64,000 nucleotides of DNA, from positions 124,001 to 188,000 of the forward strand of contig JAGVSM010002838.1 in NCBI GenBank assembly GCA_022494885.1, in the 5' to 3' direction. Origin of the DNA: Micrasema longulum. Taxonomy: Eukaryota > Arthropoda > Insecta > Trichoptera > Brachycentridae. A model generated the notes under the pieces. The model worked only from the letters and a program-made list of their open reading frames with translations. It was not told where the DNA came from and made no database searches. The translations under genes were made by a program, and so were the position numbers. Below are positions 10,052 to 22,566 of this stretch, piece after piece; the stretch's first letter is position 1, and the number at the start of each line of letters is the position of its first letter.

Positions 10052-12095
10052 AAAAAAACAACCCACTATACTTTTTTCCGTAGGTCTTGTTTAGTACACA
10101 ATACTAAATTTAATTATGTAGATTGTAGACTATACAAATATACTATCAGCACTGAAATTAATACCTACTCAGCTTGACAGGTACTACAATACTAAAATAG
10201 TTTATTCTGTGAACTTTAGTATTATTGTTTATATTTGAATTATATTTCTGTAATTTTGTTACTAATTTTAATTAGTAGAAACCTATTTTTGTTTCTGAGC
10301 CTACGCAATATTTCTTAAATATGTAGAACTATTGGTTCTCTAAATAAATATAATTACTGAAAATTGCTGCATGAAAACCTACCTTATTTATTTGTGAAAT
10401 TTATTGCATTTGCAAAATGGCAACTGACCTTGAGATGCTGGACAGTCTTCACACTTGCAGGAATCTATTATTTCCTGGACTTCATCGCAAATCAACGTCA
10501 CCGAGTACGTTTTGGTTCTAACTTTATGTTTTGGGGTGACTCGACCTTTTACCATTCAAATATCGCTCGTCCGTTTTACTTGAATGTAGTCTATGGCATT
10601 GTCTCCGTATTTTATCCTAGCTGATATGTTAATAAGCAAATCACATTTAATAAAAAAGGCATTAACACGCACTCACGCAACAGAGATGTTTATAAGCAAT
10701 GGTATGTTATGAGTTATGTTGTGTCAAAGTCACGTTACTTACCTTTTGCATTAAATGTACGGGAAACAATATATTTATAGTACATAGCAAATAACAAAAT
10801 AGTTTAAATTAATAAATTCTGGAAGCAAACATTAAATATTTCCTTACGTAGCAACCTTTACATTTCTATACAGGGAACCTAAAAAGTGTTTATTGGATGA
10901 TAAAAAAATACCTATCATAATAATACATATTTTGGGAAAGTTATCGGATTTTGGTTGTAAAAAAACAATGTCAGTCATAATGCTATAGAAGTTTATAAAT
11001 GGAAAAAAAAGAGAAAGGAAAAGACGAAATTTGACTATAAAAATCAAATAAAAAGCTACAAGCCGCCCTCGTCAGACGATCACAGTATAGGATTTGAGTG
11101 AACGTAGAATCCATAAGTCACGCGTGACGTCATCAACCTTTTGGCCAGCTACGGGCTGTTTTATTTCTTTCAAACTTTAAATAGGAAATTATAAATAAAA
11201 CATTAGTTTAAGATGTTTATAGTAAAATTCTCACAATCATAAAAATATTATTTAAATACTCAATACATTTAAACTCATATCCCCCAGTTTATGAAAATAC
11301 CCTATTATGGAATTGTGTTTTTTTTAAAGACTAAAATATAAAACCAATGTGCTGATAGGTCAAGTGTGACTAGAAACTTACACCAATCTGCATTAATCAT
11401 AATAAAATAAACCTATGTTTCAAAAATGTTTTATGTCTGTTGTAATACATGTAAATAACAATGTCCGAAAATGGAAAAATAGTCGTCGTATGTAGGAAAG
11501 ATTCGAGTTTTGGACCTTCCAATGCGTCTTTCAAACAATAAAAATATAAATATATATCTAAATATGTTAATAAATGAAATGTAGGATGTAATAACATGTT
11601 ATTTAACGGTGCAAATTGGCTTAGGCCGTTAGTAAATAAATATCCATGCTGACATTACCCGTCTCAAAGCGTCATTAGTGCGTGATAACATTATTTTGTT
11701 GTTGGTTGATAATGAAATCAACTCCGGTACATTTGGTAGATTTTTTGAAAAATTACACAAAAAAACTAAGGTATGCCGGTTTTAACATGGATTATGAGTA
11801 TAGTCCTTTTACGCGAGATATAACTAGAGCTTATGAATAAACGTTTAAATTTATTTGAAAATGTTTTCTCCGGAAATTCACTTCGAGTTAAATGAAATTA
11901 TAATCCAAATAACGCCACCCGCTCTTTTCAACAAAGCCTACCTAATACTCCAATTACGGGAACAATATATTGTATAAAGACATTGTAATTGATCAACTTC
12001 ACAATAAGTAATTAATTTAATTTATTTTTATCGCTTTCAGTACATAAGACTTCCGAAGTACTTGGATCCGCGAAATTAAGAGTATTTCACTGTAA
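10052..12095. other. Unassigned AT-rich DNA
   Basis: About 2 kb with no recognised repeat or gene. An 86-codon open frame at 10364-10624 lacks any family resemblance. TGACGTCA occurs at 11125-11132. Confidence 0.35.
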
Positions 12096-12545
12096 TGATT
12101 TTTAAACTCTAGGTCGCAGTGGGTCATATCTTGCTAGAGGGTGCGATTCTATAAAATGCAGCAAACGCCCAGTTGCATTCCATCGGCAACACTTCTGACT
12201 AGTCCAACTAGTGAGCGTCCACGTCGCGAACCCTGGGCAATGGGATCACATTCATAGCGGTGTGATCACAGCAGATAATGAGAGGATGAAAGGCGAGTTC
12301 TTGGCGCATCCAAACCGGAACTAACCAGCTAAGGGAAGGTTATCCCGACGGAAAAATCTCCCAATGAAGGCAAACGGAAAATTTTTCTGGTAATCTTTTC
12401 CTAGGAATCACTATGGCGAGTACATCCAAAGGGCTGGCTGCTGGACCGAGATGCTTTCGCTGTTGTGATAACGTTGGGGGTACCTGATAAGGCACCGCAA
12501 GAAGAAAAATGCCGTCAAATGGCTCATAGGAATTTGTTTTTTTGT
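12096..12545. other. Moderate-GC island, unassigned
   Basis: GC and CpG content are visibly higher than in the flanks, with short open frames on both strands. One plus-strand frame gives GPRCFRCC, reminiscent of the C-x-R-C start of a gag-like zinc knuckle in LINE ORF1. The required downstream H and C are not in place. This is probably an old element fragment; identity unknown. Confidence 0.3.
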
Positions 12546-12599
12546 AAAATTTTGCTAAAAATATGGTGTGGAAATGAAACATTTACAGACTAAATATTA

Positions 12600-13007
12600 T
12601 TCAACAATGTTTGATTATGTCCAAATGCTTGCAGACCGGCTGGATTTCCTCCCTAGGGAGTTGCTCGTATTTAAATCTATGTCAACAGAGAGGGAAAAAG
12701 CTTTTGAGAAGGTAATATGGAAGTCTAGGCATTTAAAGGGCTTATGACCTGTCATCGGCTGGTTTAAGTGGCCACTTTACAAACTGTGTAACATTCACCA
12801 TTCTGCCCATGTTTGAACATCCACATTTCCTCAATTCTTCCATCTGTTGACTTTTGTGAAGTAAAAGAGCTGAAACCTTTATCACGTGGGTGAGATTTAT
12901 ACCACCCAATTATACCAGCCAATAACAGGTCATAAGCCCCGTAAATGCATAGACTTCTATATTCCATAGTCTAAAATGTTCTCCATCTCTCGTGCAATAT
13001 GTTAATA
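12600..13007 (-). repeat. E element, foldback copy 2
   Basis: 12600-12895 is the antisense body from TGATTATGTCCAAATGCTTG to AAGAGCTGAAACC and CACGTGGGTGAGAT. 12905-13007 is the sense counterpart (CCAGCCAATAACAGGTCATA ... CTCCATCTCTCGTGCAATAT, ending ATGTTA). On the minus strand it therefore shows the E pattern: a short inverted arm starting TAACATATTGC, then the sense body. Possible target duplications are too diverged to claim. Confidence 0.75.
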
Positions 13008-14137
13008 CTAGATATAAGATGTATGTATAACAATTCTCCTTTTAATAAAGCTTTTTATTTTATTGTTTATTATGTTTTTTACTTGGTTTAATGAATAATT
13101 AAGATTTAACAATAAAACGCCTAAATTTGGGCGATTTTAACTGACTTTTATCGGATTTTATAAATTATTTTTTAAATCCGAAATTCCGTTTTGGTTCCGG
13201 TCTCGGTCGGTCACTGCAATTTACAGGTTTAGTTAATTTTTTATTTTTTTTAGAAAAGAGCTCTTTTGCTTAAGTAACACATCTGGTTAATCTTTTACAA
13301 AATTTAAATTTATACATGTTTTTTTACTACTTTTAAGAGATAAGCTATGTAAGATTGGCGGTAATGGCAAAGACTGTCGCATTAGGCAAATAATTTTTAA
13401 CTTCAAAAAATAAAAAAATAAGAACAACAGACAAGTATATTTCATATTGGGACAGACACAATAAACTCTAGTTTGCGAAACAGCTCCTAAATTCAAAACA
13501 AGAACTCCAGTTGATTATTTTCTTTGAACGAAGAAACATTTATAACGTAATTTTTTAAAATGAAATATGTTTAATTTTAATATAATTTAAACAGTGGGTT
13601 TTCTTTCATGCTTCATCTCTCGTCTTACTCGCTGGGAATTTTATTGTGTCTAATGAACTGTTAGTAAATACGTCTGATGAAGCAATGAAGAATGTAATCT
13701 TGAAGTGAAATTAAAAATTCTTTATGGTCATATCCCGTAATAGAAACATTATTCCTTATATCGGATCTGGGATATTCCTTTATTGATATACTGGATATTC
13801 CAAAACAAAAGATAAAAAAGCAAACGGGAAATTCCTTAACCTTTCTTTAAAAGGAAACTACACAGTACAAAAGTTTAACTTTGAAGATTTTTTATGACGT
13901 CACAACCACTACCCCACGCGGCGGATATACAGGGGATGCTCACTTTATCATACCCAAAACATTTTTTGATGTTGTGATTAAATTTGTGAATAACTTTTTT
14001 AGATGTACCAGAAATATAAAATAAGTTTTTTTTATACCTTCTAATCTTTTACATAGATTTTTTTTAGCGAAAATTCATATTTTCAAGCTCAATTTATTTA
14101 TTTGATTCGTTTATGTTCATTACAAAAATATGTTCAA
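13008..14137. other. Unassigned; TGACGTCA site
   Basis: TTTTAATAAAGC near 13040 could be an old polyadenylation-type tail. TGACGTCA lies at 13895-13902 in a short moderate-GC patch (CCCCACGCGGCGG). No gene supported. Confidence 0.35.
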
Positions 14138-14335
14138 GCCGCGCGCCGTGGCGCAGTTGGCGCAGCCAACCGTGTAACAAGCGTCGTGTGTTCGATTTCC
14201 GCTAGTTGCAAGAAAAAAATTCAAGAATTTTTTCCTCTCAATTCTCGGTGTTGCGGCATATTTTTCAAAACTTCCTTCCATATCCTATTTCCCACCTGCT
14301 GAAAAGCCTCTGAAGACGAAGCTTGGCGGGTTATT
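14138..14335 (+). repeat. SINE-W (tRNA-derived)
   Basis: Head GCCGTGGCGCAGTTGGCGCA ... GTGTGTTCGATTTCCGC holds A-box and B-box-like sequences. The body reads GCAAGAAAAAAATTCAAG, CTCTCAATTCTCGGTG, CCATATCCTATTTCCCACC. Minus-strand relatives at 22330-22530 and 59655-59800 share the same order. The tRNA of origin was not assigned. Confidence 0.7.
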
Positions 14336-14507
14336 TCTTCAAAAAACAGCATTGGTACATAACAAGGCAAAAAAAGTTAGCGATACAATTTTTATGAGAT
14401 TTATTGATAATTTTATCATTTTAATGATCAAATAATAATACCCAGTAATTATACTAAAAGGAAGCTATGCTCTCTGAATCTTTGTTCAGTAACACCAAAG
14501 ATGTCGA

Positions 14508-14950
14508 TATCACCTCAAGGGTGCTGTACAATAAATGTCCCAACGTTTCGTGTAGCGACATAGCGCAAAGACGGATGGGATATTAGTTCCTCGTTTCCAA
14601 TTATACTATAATTCAGCAACATATAACAGATAGGAGCTAGATCACAGCATATCTTGCAGCTACAGATCGCATGGACGATATGCAACCTAGCCCCCATTTA
14701 CTCGTACATTATTTAAAAATAAATAAATTTGGCGTCTCTAATATTTTTTTCAAAATCATTTACAAATAAGAGCTGGATTGCAATACATCATGCAGCTTTA
14801 GAGCACATAGACGGTTGGAATTCTCGACTCTTTTTATAAATTTTGAAAAAAAATTATAGTTTATGACATTTACACACTAAAGCTAGTTCAACGAACGTCT
14901 TGCAGCAATTAAGCGCATTGATTAATTACGTTCTAGAAACCTGATAATGA
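14508..14950 (-). repeat. L2-type 3' region with about 100-bp tandem units
   Basis: Four diverged units carry the word CTTGCAGCTACAGAGCGCAT or close variants, near 14545, 14650, 14785 and 14895, spaced about 105-130 bp. The outermost unit ends CACCTCAAGGGTGCTGTACA, the reverse complement of the L2-type 3' signature TGTACAGCGCCCTTGAGG. The same unit occurs at 21118-21600 and 41100-41240. Confidence 0.6.
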
Positions 14951-15784
14951 TTGAAAAAATATACATCCTGTAACTGAGGGGGTGGATGGCAAAACAATGA
15001 GGGACCTCAATGCCTATTGATTAAGCCCCCATCTAATTTTAATATTTTATTTTCAACACGAAGAACTTTTAATCCAGTTTTGTTATTGACATTATGATTA
15101 TTTAGCCACAATGTTCTTTTACTCTAATATTAAAATTACTTTGAAATTTTTCAATGTAGATTGAATTGCAATCATGACAAATGGTAAATGCCAGATTTTA
15201 TATATTTAGGAACTTTTTATTCTTGATTTTTTAAAATGTACCTATTATTAGTTGTGTAGAATGAAAGTTTAATGTTTGATGGTAGAGATCTAGAAAGTTG
15301 CTAAGAAAAATAGTCATTTATAAAAATAATCCATTCCTCAAACTTTTCTATATTTATCGATCCTTTAATAATGGAAGAACAGTCATGAAATTTAGTTAAA
15401 ATGACACGATTTTTCACATACGTATTTTAGTTAAGAGTCCATAAAAATAAATGGTCAGAAAAATGCTTTATAATAAAAAGTGTTCTTTTTTCACTTTTGT
15501 CCAAAACATATGTAAACACAGATGTATTTTAAATTTTAAGCCAAAGTTAGAGAGAGGAACTATACATTTCATGCTGGACCTGTACGGAGGCTAAGCGTGG
15601 AACAATCATAACGCCTCCTTGTTATTATAAATATGTATTGGGTATATTAATATTTTAAAAAGTAGGAAGGCAAATATGATATCCAATAGTGAGTTTTTTT
15701 TTTTCATTTCCTTCAATTTTTATTTTTTTTATTTTATATATTTGGACCCCTGTATTTAGTAGTCTTACATGTCATGTACAAGGC
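14951..15784. other. Unassigned AT-rich DNA
   Basis: No open frame or repeat partner of note. Confidence 0.35.
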
Positions 15785-16040
15785 TTAGGTACTCGGAAAA
15801 AATCATTTTTGTTTGTCTTGGAAATGGGATGTTCGATCACTGATTTTGGTTTATTACCTTTATGAGTCCAACCACCATTGTTGGAAAGTTCAAGAACAAT
15901 GGCGCGTGATAACTACTTTTAGCTACAGTGTGGATATCTGTTAAGGATATTCCATCTTCCCTGCATTCTGCTTCAAGATTATGGCGTTGTAAACTGAAAA
16001 ATGGGCACTGAAATAACAGATGTTCGATACTCTTATTATT
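15785..16040 (-). pseudogene. LINE C-terminal zinc-motif remnant
   Basis: On the minus strand, 16035 downward reads SIEHLLFQCPFFSLQRHNLE and continues with HAPLFLNFPTMV. The pattern 'E..eHlLF.CP.f...R..L' is the conserved Cys-His tail of I/Jockey/R1-type LINE ORF2 proteins. Upstream RT sequence is absent. Confidence 0.6.
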
Positions 16041-16244
16041 CCTTCAATTATTAGGGATTAAAGTATTTAAATAAAACATACTTCTACGAATACCGATAAA
16101 ATATATAATATGCATTTAGAATTAATTATAGTATTTTCAACATCAATATGGAATATTTGGATATTATAAAGAATTATTTTAATAAATAAATGTTATAAAG
16201 AAATTTAATAAAAATACGTTGCTTGAAAAACGCAACATGTTTTG
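16041..16244. other. Unassigned AT-rich spacer
   Basis: No signal seen. Confidence 0.3.
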
Positions 16245-16420
16245 CTTTGGCAGTTGTGACGTCAAGATTTATGACAGTATTTTAAACAAATTTAAATAGG
16301 TAGGAAAAAATAAATATCAATCGTGACGTATTAAGGGCGTGGCCAATGAAATGGCCGTATTTGCGGGAATCCAAAATTACAAATTTAAAAATATTTTACT
16401 ACTAACAATTAGCCAAAAAT
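16245..16420 (+). repeat. Diverged repeat pair H (copy 1)
   Basis: Shares with the reverse complement of 23445-23600 the words TGACGTATTA-GGGCGTGGCCAAT, GGGAAT-C-AAAATTA and flanking TTTAAA-rich sequence. Both partners lack coding signals. It also holds TGACGTCA at 16257-16264. Confidence 0.5.
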
Positions 16421-17131
16421 TTCTTGTACCAGACAGTATTTCAAAGACCTTTATTACTGTCATTTTTTTTTTTTAAGTCATATTTCCCTATTCTACAAAT
16501 TTTGTGAACATTGCGTGCTAGCGTACAGCTTACTTTCATCCTTATCTTTCCAATTCCGTACTTTGCTCCCTTATATTTACTACAGTTGGTACCAAATGCA
16601 ATACCAACCTATATTTTGGGACCTACACAAATTATTCTCCTTCATTTTTTTTTTCACCATGTTTGGAGATAAAAATAGCGTCGAGGGAATCATTTATCGC
16701 CATGTTTTCGATCTCCACCCTTTACCCTTCAGTTGACCTTCTGTCAATTATTACGAGTTATTTGTCTTGTCTTCAAACCTTTCCTCTCCTAAACCCTAAA
16801 AGGGTTCTTCTGCTCAAGTGAGTGATAAGACTGAATTGAATTTAAGATCATATACAAGCTGACATATTTTTTCAATAACCTTACAACCTTTAAATCGTTG
16901 CAATAAATAAAATTATTCATGACGAAAAGATCTTATGTAAAACATTTTTTGTAACCCTCGTCCGCCACAAATAGGGAAATTCAGTGATTTAAAAAAATAT
17001 ATGTACAGACTATCATTAGACTTATATTTTTATTTTCCTTTTTTTATATTTAAACCATTCAACTTTTTTCATAAAGTTTTTTTTATATTATTTAGAAACA
17101 TGCTTTTTTGGTACCAAGATATTTATTTGAC
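16421..17131. other. Unassigned AT-rich DNA
   Basis: Open frames of 73 and 63 codons here are T-rich and unrecognised. Confidence 0.35.
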
Positions 17132-17188
17132 ACTTTATACGGGTGGGCAAATTGCCTTAAGACAATTTCTTCCTACCTGCCCAAACTG
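17132..17188 (+). repeat. Short repeat pair I (copy 1)
   Basis: ACGGGTGGGCAAATTGCCTT and TTTCTTCCTACCTGCCCAAA match the reverse complement of 29446-29497. It is possibly the end of an unidentified element. Confidence 0.5.
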
Positions 17189-19601
17189 TTAAGATTGAGA
17201 ATATAAAACGTGCGTATATGGACATATTCCAGGTGTATTAAAATACACATATACACTTTTTTTCATAGAAACTAAAATCGACTATAAATCTTCACTTTAC
17301 TATGAAGAGGGGAAGAGAAATGGGAAGGAAAAAAAAGAAGAATGAAAACACCCCAAATATTTAGATAGTGACATTTCAATATTGATTTAAATGTAAATAA
17401 TGAAGGGTCTTTGACATTAGTGGGTAGATTTTTCTACAATCGAGTGTCTACTACAGTAAAAAAGGAGGCAAGAAAATTAGAGCGGTAAAGGTGTAATAAA
17501 AATAGAGCGATGAAAGGGTAGTAAAAGGGTTTTCTCATTAATAGAACGAAGAGATAGCCCATGCTGCGATAAAGTCCGATTTATTACACGTTACTGGGGC
17601 GAAGAATATGGCATTTAGATAGGTAGGTAAATGCCTTTTTTTCCATATTATTGTTACCAAATGACATATTACTCCCGAGACGTCTGTTTGACAAATTCAA
17701 AGTCACGAAAGATGAAGAAACAGAGTTATTGTACAAACTTATATGAATAACAATATGTATCTTTTTATGGGTGACCTAAGTTTAATTCTTTCAAATGTTT
17801 TGGTTCTATTGCAGGGGCCAATCTTTGGGGTAAACTTTGTGTTTTATTAAAAAATATATGTTTACGTTATAGTTATTTGTATTCAAATTTAAATTAATTT
17901 TTTGTAACAAAATAACATTACAAATAACAAAATATTTAAGGCGCTATATTGGGACAATATATCACACTTGGAATACTCGAGCAATAGTTCGACATTTTAA
18001 AGGTATAATACTCTCCAATAGCAAAAGTGTTTTTCTCTTGAACAACGTGCATAAACCTAACCCAGTACTTCCAAAATTCAATGATCAAATTATTAATTTA
18101 AAAAAATGTACTATCTGCTACACGATATTCCAATATTCTAATTGTATAAATGTTTGAATATTTTATCCGTTAGAGCTTTATTATGGTCCAAGCTGGTTTT
18201 TCAGCATGCGTCTCTATCTGAATATAGAAAAAAATAGTTTAATTTATATAATATATACATTTAATATAATACTCGGTTCACTAGTTTAGATGGACTAGCT
18301 CTCCCTAAATTCATTAATAAATACGGGAAATGAAAACTATATACCAAATGATGAGTACAATATACCAAAAATGTATAAAATGATCCCATTAAATATTTTT
18401 TTTAAACTTATCAGGCCCAAGAGAAAGACGTATGCTGAAAATCTGGCTTTAAAACGTAGTTTTTTATATTTAAATTTTTTTGTGTTTCTTTTTTTTGTCA
18501 ATTTTTTTTTATATTTAATTTTTCACTTGTAACATATTTTCGATGCACATGGAATTAAACATATTTTTTTTTCCATGTTAATAAAAGTTTTTATATGTTA
18601 TAGAATTTAAGAGATATGATTTTGTCTATATATAAGAACTTAACTATAAGCACCTGCTGACGAACTGTGCATTTTATGCAGTTCAGTAGGACTTGATAAT
18701 TTGTAAATTGATTTTTGTATGTTTTTTGATAAATAAAAAAACTGATGTGAAAGATGTCCAGAGTGATAATATTCAGCTGCTTGCTCTTCCAATCGGGATA
18801 GTCAAAAGTAAGTTGATTCTGCAGTTTTATACAGTTCATACAATGGACGTAGTTCCAATATGCAGTTGGAATATATGGTTTAGACAGCCTCAGGCCGTTG
18901 CAACTTCAGCAATAAACATTGAACGGAGTAGTAAGTTTGTTTTGTATTAATTTAAAAGCAAACAATAAAAAAAAAATAAAAAAAATATCATATGCGTAAG
19001 TTTGTAAATTTCATTTATGAAAAAAAATTCAGAAAATGTTCAGAGCCAAACTAGAGATTTTTCAGTCCGGCCATCATAAATTTATTATACCAGTACTTTT
19101 TTCAGTAATTTATCGTAATGTTTTAGAGTTCAACCGTAAACTTAGTTCTGCAACAGAAAAATCAACCATACAGCGATGCTATCACTACCAGACTTATAAA
19201 CTCCTATAATTCAACCTCTATATTGCATTGGGGTCAAATGAATAATAAAATATTAGACATAAATGATTTGGATTCGGGGTGCGCAATGGTGAGTGTAACC
19301 CTTATCTGAAATATGTATGCAAATTTGAAATATAAAACCTATTTTGATATTAAATATTGCGTTCGTCTTCTCCGCATTTTAACCAAAATAACAATCTGAA
19401 TTTGTAAGGAGAAAACAGTGAACGAAGTTAAGTTGAATTAGGGCTAGTTGTCCAAAAAAATGAACTGAAAAAATTTCAATTTACAAAACGGATTGAATAA
19501 AAACAATACGATAAAACAACCCATTTTGACAAAAACACACTTATGATTAACTTGATTTTTTTTTGTGCAACTGGCCTTTAATCGTGTTTTACTCTTAAGG
19601 G
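17189..19601. other. Unassigned AT-rich DNA
   Basis: About 2.4 kb without a recognised gene or repeat partner. An 85-codon open frame at 18693-18950 with a moderate-GC centre (DVQSDNIQLLALPIGIVK) is unlike the surrounding low-complexity frames, but no family is recognised. Confidence 0.35.
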
Positions 19602-19890
19602 TGTAGGATTAAAGAGGTTTATTTATTACTTGGCGAATGAATAATGAATTATGTTGCGCGAGTGTTACGACGATGATGAGATGAAGAGACTGCACTTGAA
19701 CTACATGCTGAAACTGAGTGACGTCGTCGAGATGGATTAAAGTGAGCTGAACATGTTGGGCTGACTGACTTGAATGACTGACTGGCTTTGCGTCCTATGG
19801 TCTCTTGATAAATGACGTTCCTTTTTAGTTAATTTCTTCATGGTAGGGACAATGTGAATGTACTGCAGAACGATGCCCTCCGATTTCATG
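19602..19890 (-). repeat. LTR-like repeat F (copy 1)
   Basis: Homologous in reverse complement to 40975-41030 plus 41331-41606. Shared words are GCATCGTTCTGCAGTACATT, AAAGGAACGTC, AGGACGCAA-GCCAGTCAGTC, TTCAAGTGCAGTCTCTT and the end TTAATCCTACA. It has the look of an LTR R-U5 region: an AGTAATAAATA-type polyadenylation signal near a CA terminus. The 5' end is replaced by the L2-type tail at 19902. No internal coding region is nearby. Confidence 0.5.
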
Positions 19891-19896
19891 TGCAAT

Positions 19897-19901
<5 letters not shown>

Positions 19902-19980
<79 letters not shown>

Positions 19981-20200
19981 GGATAACTTATATAGCGCCA
20001 TTTTCGTAACAAAATACCTCATAGTGATTTTTTAAATTTGTAATTTAATTAAAATCATTTATTTTGTAATCACATGCTACGGATTTATTCAAATAATTTA
20101 GAGAACAAGTGAGTTTTAAGTTTTTTCCGAAACATCACTTCACTTTCACAGCCTCGCACCTTTGCTGGGAGAGCATTCCATGCCATAGGGCATGGAGTTG
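19902..20200 (-). repeat. L2-type LINE 3' end with (ATT)n tail
   Basis: About 26 ATT units (19902-19980) are followed by GGATAACTTATATAGCGCCA, CAAAATACCTCA and the minus-strand coding end (AGGTGCGAGGCTGTGAAAGT, AACTTAAAACTCACTTGTTC). It matches the copy at 3440-4037 closely and is 5'-truncated at the GPMAWNALP region. The tail has expanded as a microsatellite. Confidence 0.8.
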
Positions 20201-20935
20201 CATTAAACGTATGTATTGGATTCGATAGAAAATTATGACATTGCATCGTCGGTCATAAGTCTACTTCAGGTAAACTAATTTAACACGCGTGTATCATCGA
20301 TTATGGACTATGGACCCCACAAGAGTCATAAGATTTAAAAAAGTTTACTGAAAAATCCCTTTAATTAAAACACAAATTTAACCTGTATAAGAAAAATTTA
20401 TTTGCTGAAACTCTGTTTTACATTATTTATAAAAAGAATCGTGTTTTGAACTCTAATGGCACAACATGATTTCTGCTTTTTTTCAAATAAAAGATATGTA
20501 TCAAGTATTATTGTTTGTTATTCCTTCGACTCCTACAGAGCTATAAATAAGGGCTACCTTTTTCCGAAACATGTTCAAAGAAAATTGGTATATGTTCGTT
20601 TGGTTTTCGATATACGTTATAATAAATGGGATAATCCTGGAATTAAATAAAAGGGATAAGAACTTACGTTATCTTTTTTTTGGCACTTGTTCCAGGATAG
20701 CACTCTCTTGATTTTATGAGCACTTCAAGTTATTTTATTGATCCGGAGACGTTATCTTAGACCGATTTTAAAGATGCGTTTTTCCGCGTGTTGTTCGTTA
20801 CGATATTATAAGAAGGGCTGATCCTTTCTTGACTTGCCGCTGCGAAAGGAAGTGACGTCAGAGACTGTGGAGACCAAAACAAGGGTCACCGAATTTCAAA
20901 GGATAGGATGATAATACACACGAATCCGAAACGCT
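20201..20935. other. Unassigned; TGACGTCA site
   Basis: A 64-codon open frame at 20456-20650 is not recognised. TGACGTCA occurs at 20853-20860. Confidence 0.3.
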
Positions 20936-20985
20936 TATATTTTATGTAGACTCATATGACATCATATGAGTCTACATAAAATATA
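20936..20985. repeat. Near-perfect 50-bp palindrome
   Basis: Arms of 24 bp (20936-20959 and 20962-20985) are exact reverse complements around a CA spacer. Core word: ATGTAGACTCATATGA. It can form a long hairpin or cruciform. No larger element with matching ends was seen around it. Confidence 0.9.
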
Positions 20986-21044
20986 CTACAGCCACGCAAG
21001 GGTTAATATTGAATTCAACTAACATGATAAAAATCTATATATAG

Positions 21045-21620
21045 TTGGATAATTTATATAGCGCCATTTTGTTTTTAATCACCTAAAGGGCGTTGTACAA
21101 TTAATTAATATCCCAGTACGTCTTGCAGCTACAGAGCGCATAGACAGATATAAATTTAGCTATCAGTTGATAAAAAACAGCAGAACATGTCGGGAGTAAA
21201 CATTTTTTAGACCTGTTAACGCAAAATCTAAAGTGGAATTCGAAAATTTTTTTAATTATTTAAAAATTAATTTTCTAAGACAAAACATTAAACAATAATG
21301 CCTGGTAGTTGTGGAGGAACTCCTTGCTATCGATATAAAGATAAAGGCTCGCCCATAAAAAAGCTTCCATTGTCGGCTTATTTACATATTTTAAAAATTG
21401 ACAAATAAATTTAGTGTTTTAATGATACTAAAAAAATAAAATAATATGAATAGTAAAAGGAAGTAAGACTACAACACGTCTTGCAGCTACTAAGCGCATA
21501 AACTATTGGAATTCTAGACCCCATTTACAAAATTTAGATATTTTAAAGTTGATATATGAAAGCTAGATAACCAATCATCGTGCAGCTATAAAGCGCATGG
21601 ACGAGTGGAATTTTAGCAAA
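21045..21620 (-). repeat. L2-type 3' end and tandem units, broken
   Basis: 21050-21130 holds ATAATTTATATAGCGCCATT, GGGCGTTGTACAATTAATTA and CGTCTTGCAGCTACAGAGCG, the reverse complement of the 41200-41325 copy. Further units lie at about 21478 and 21573 (GTCTTGCAGCTACTAAGCGC; CGTGCAGCTATAAAGCGCAT). The 350 bp between them is unrecognised. Confidence 0.6.
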
Positions 21621-22329
21621 ATTAAAATGATATCAATAAATTTACAAAAAATAGAGCATAACAGTAAGTTTGTCAGGTTTTCATGCCAAGAAGAAAGCAA
21701 TAAAAAACTAAATAAATAAAGCACTGTATCAACTCCATGGTTAATAAAGGGAGATAGATGTCCAAAGAGAGTCTTTTGTAGACAGTAGGTAGATACCGTC
21801 ACCATGTGGCCCACTGGCTGCTTGATAATTTCTGGAAACGCACGTGTGTAGACTGGGGGATTATGCCTATTGTTCCAACGACTTGGTGTCTATTTTGCGA
21901 GACGCAACATTCCTGTTCAATTCACTTTTTTACATGAATATTACACAAACGCGTGTATGAGCGGTTTGATTTATCATTTTGTATGTTATTAGAAGGCAGA
22001 TATTTGAAATATTATGTATTTTTTATTAATATTTTATTAAATACAGCCCCTGTTGTTATGCACAATAATGGTTCTGGTATTTTGAATTACTGATTCTTCT
22101 TTATTACATTTCGATCGCTAATAACCTATCTTTTTGCAGAGTAACATATTATTTTATATTAACGACTGTTCGATCTAAACAAAAATAAAAAAGGCTTAGA
22201 TCTTTGGAGGCTGAAATTTCGTAGTGTTCAAAACTTTAACTAGTCACGGCCTCGGGGCTGAATCAAGGACTGGATTTTTAGAATATTTTAAAGAAGGGAA
22301 TATATCAATGTTTCTTTTAAAATTAATTA
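21621..22329. other. Unassigned AT-rich DNA
   Basis: A minus-strand 79-codon frame (21575-21814) overlaps the repeat unit and is not a credible gene. Confidence 0.3.
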
Positions 22330-22530
22330 CCAGCCAAGATTCTTTTTTTAGTCTTGTCAGCAAGTGGGAAAAAGGATATGGAAAGAAGTTATCAAAAATA
22401 TACCACAGCACCCAGACCAATTGAGAAAAAATCTTTCTTGGATTTATTTCTTACAACTGGCGGGAATCGAACCTGTGACGCTAGTTTCACAGTTAGCTGT
22501 CTTACCAACTGCGCCGTCTTAGTGACTTTA
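22330..22530 (-). repeat. SINE-W copy
   Basis: Minus strand: GACGGCGCAGTTGGTAAGAC, then GTCACAGGTTCGATTCCCGC, TTGTAAGAAATAAATCC, TTTCTCAATTGGTCTGGG, CCATATCCTTTTTCCCAC. The head is better preserved than in the 14138 copy. Confidence 0.75.
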
Positions 22531-22566
22531 CTGTAGAAACACATCAACCAAACTGTCTTTTGATAT

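Noticed and set aside
10364..10624. 86-codon frame as a membrane protein gene
   Set aside because: Hydrophobic by AT-rich composition, no start context, no homologous pattern recognised.
19825..20022. Open frame with a long isoleucine run
   Set aside because: It is the (ATT)n tail of an L2-type LINE read in frame.
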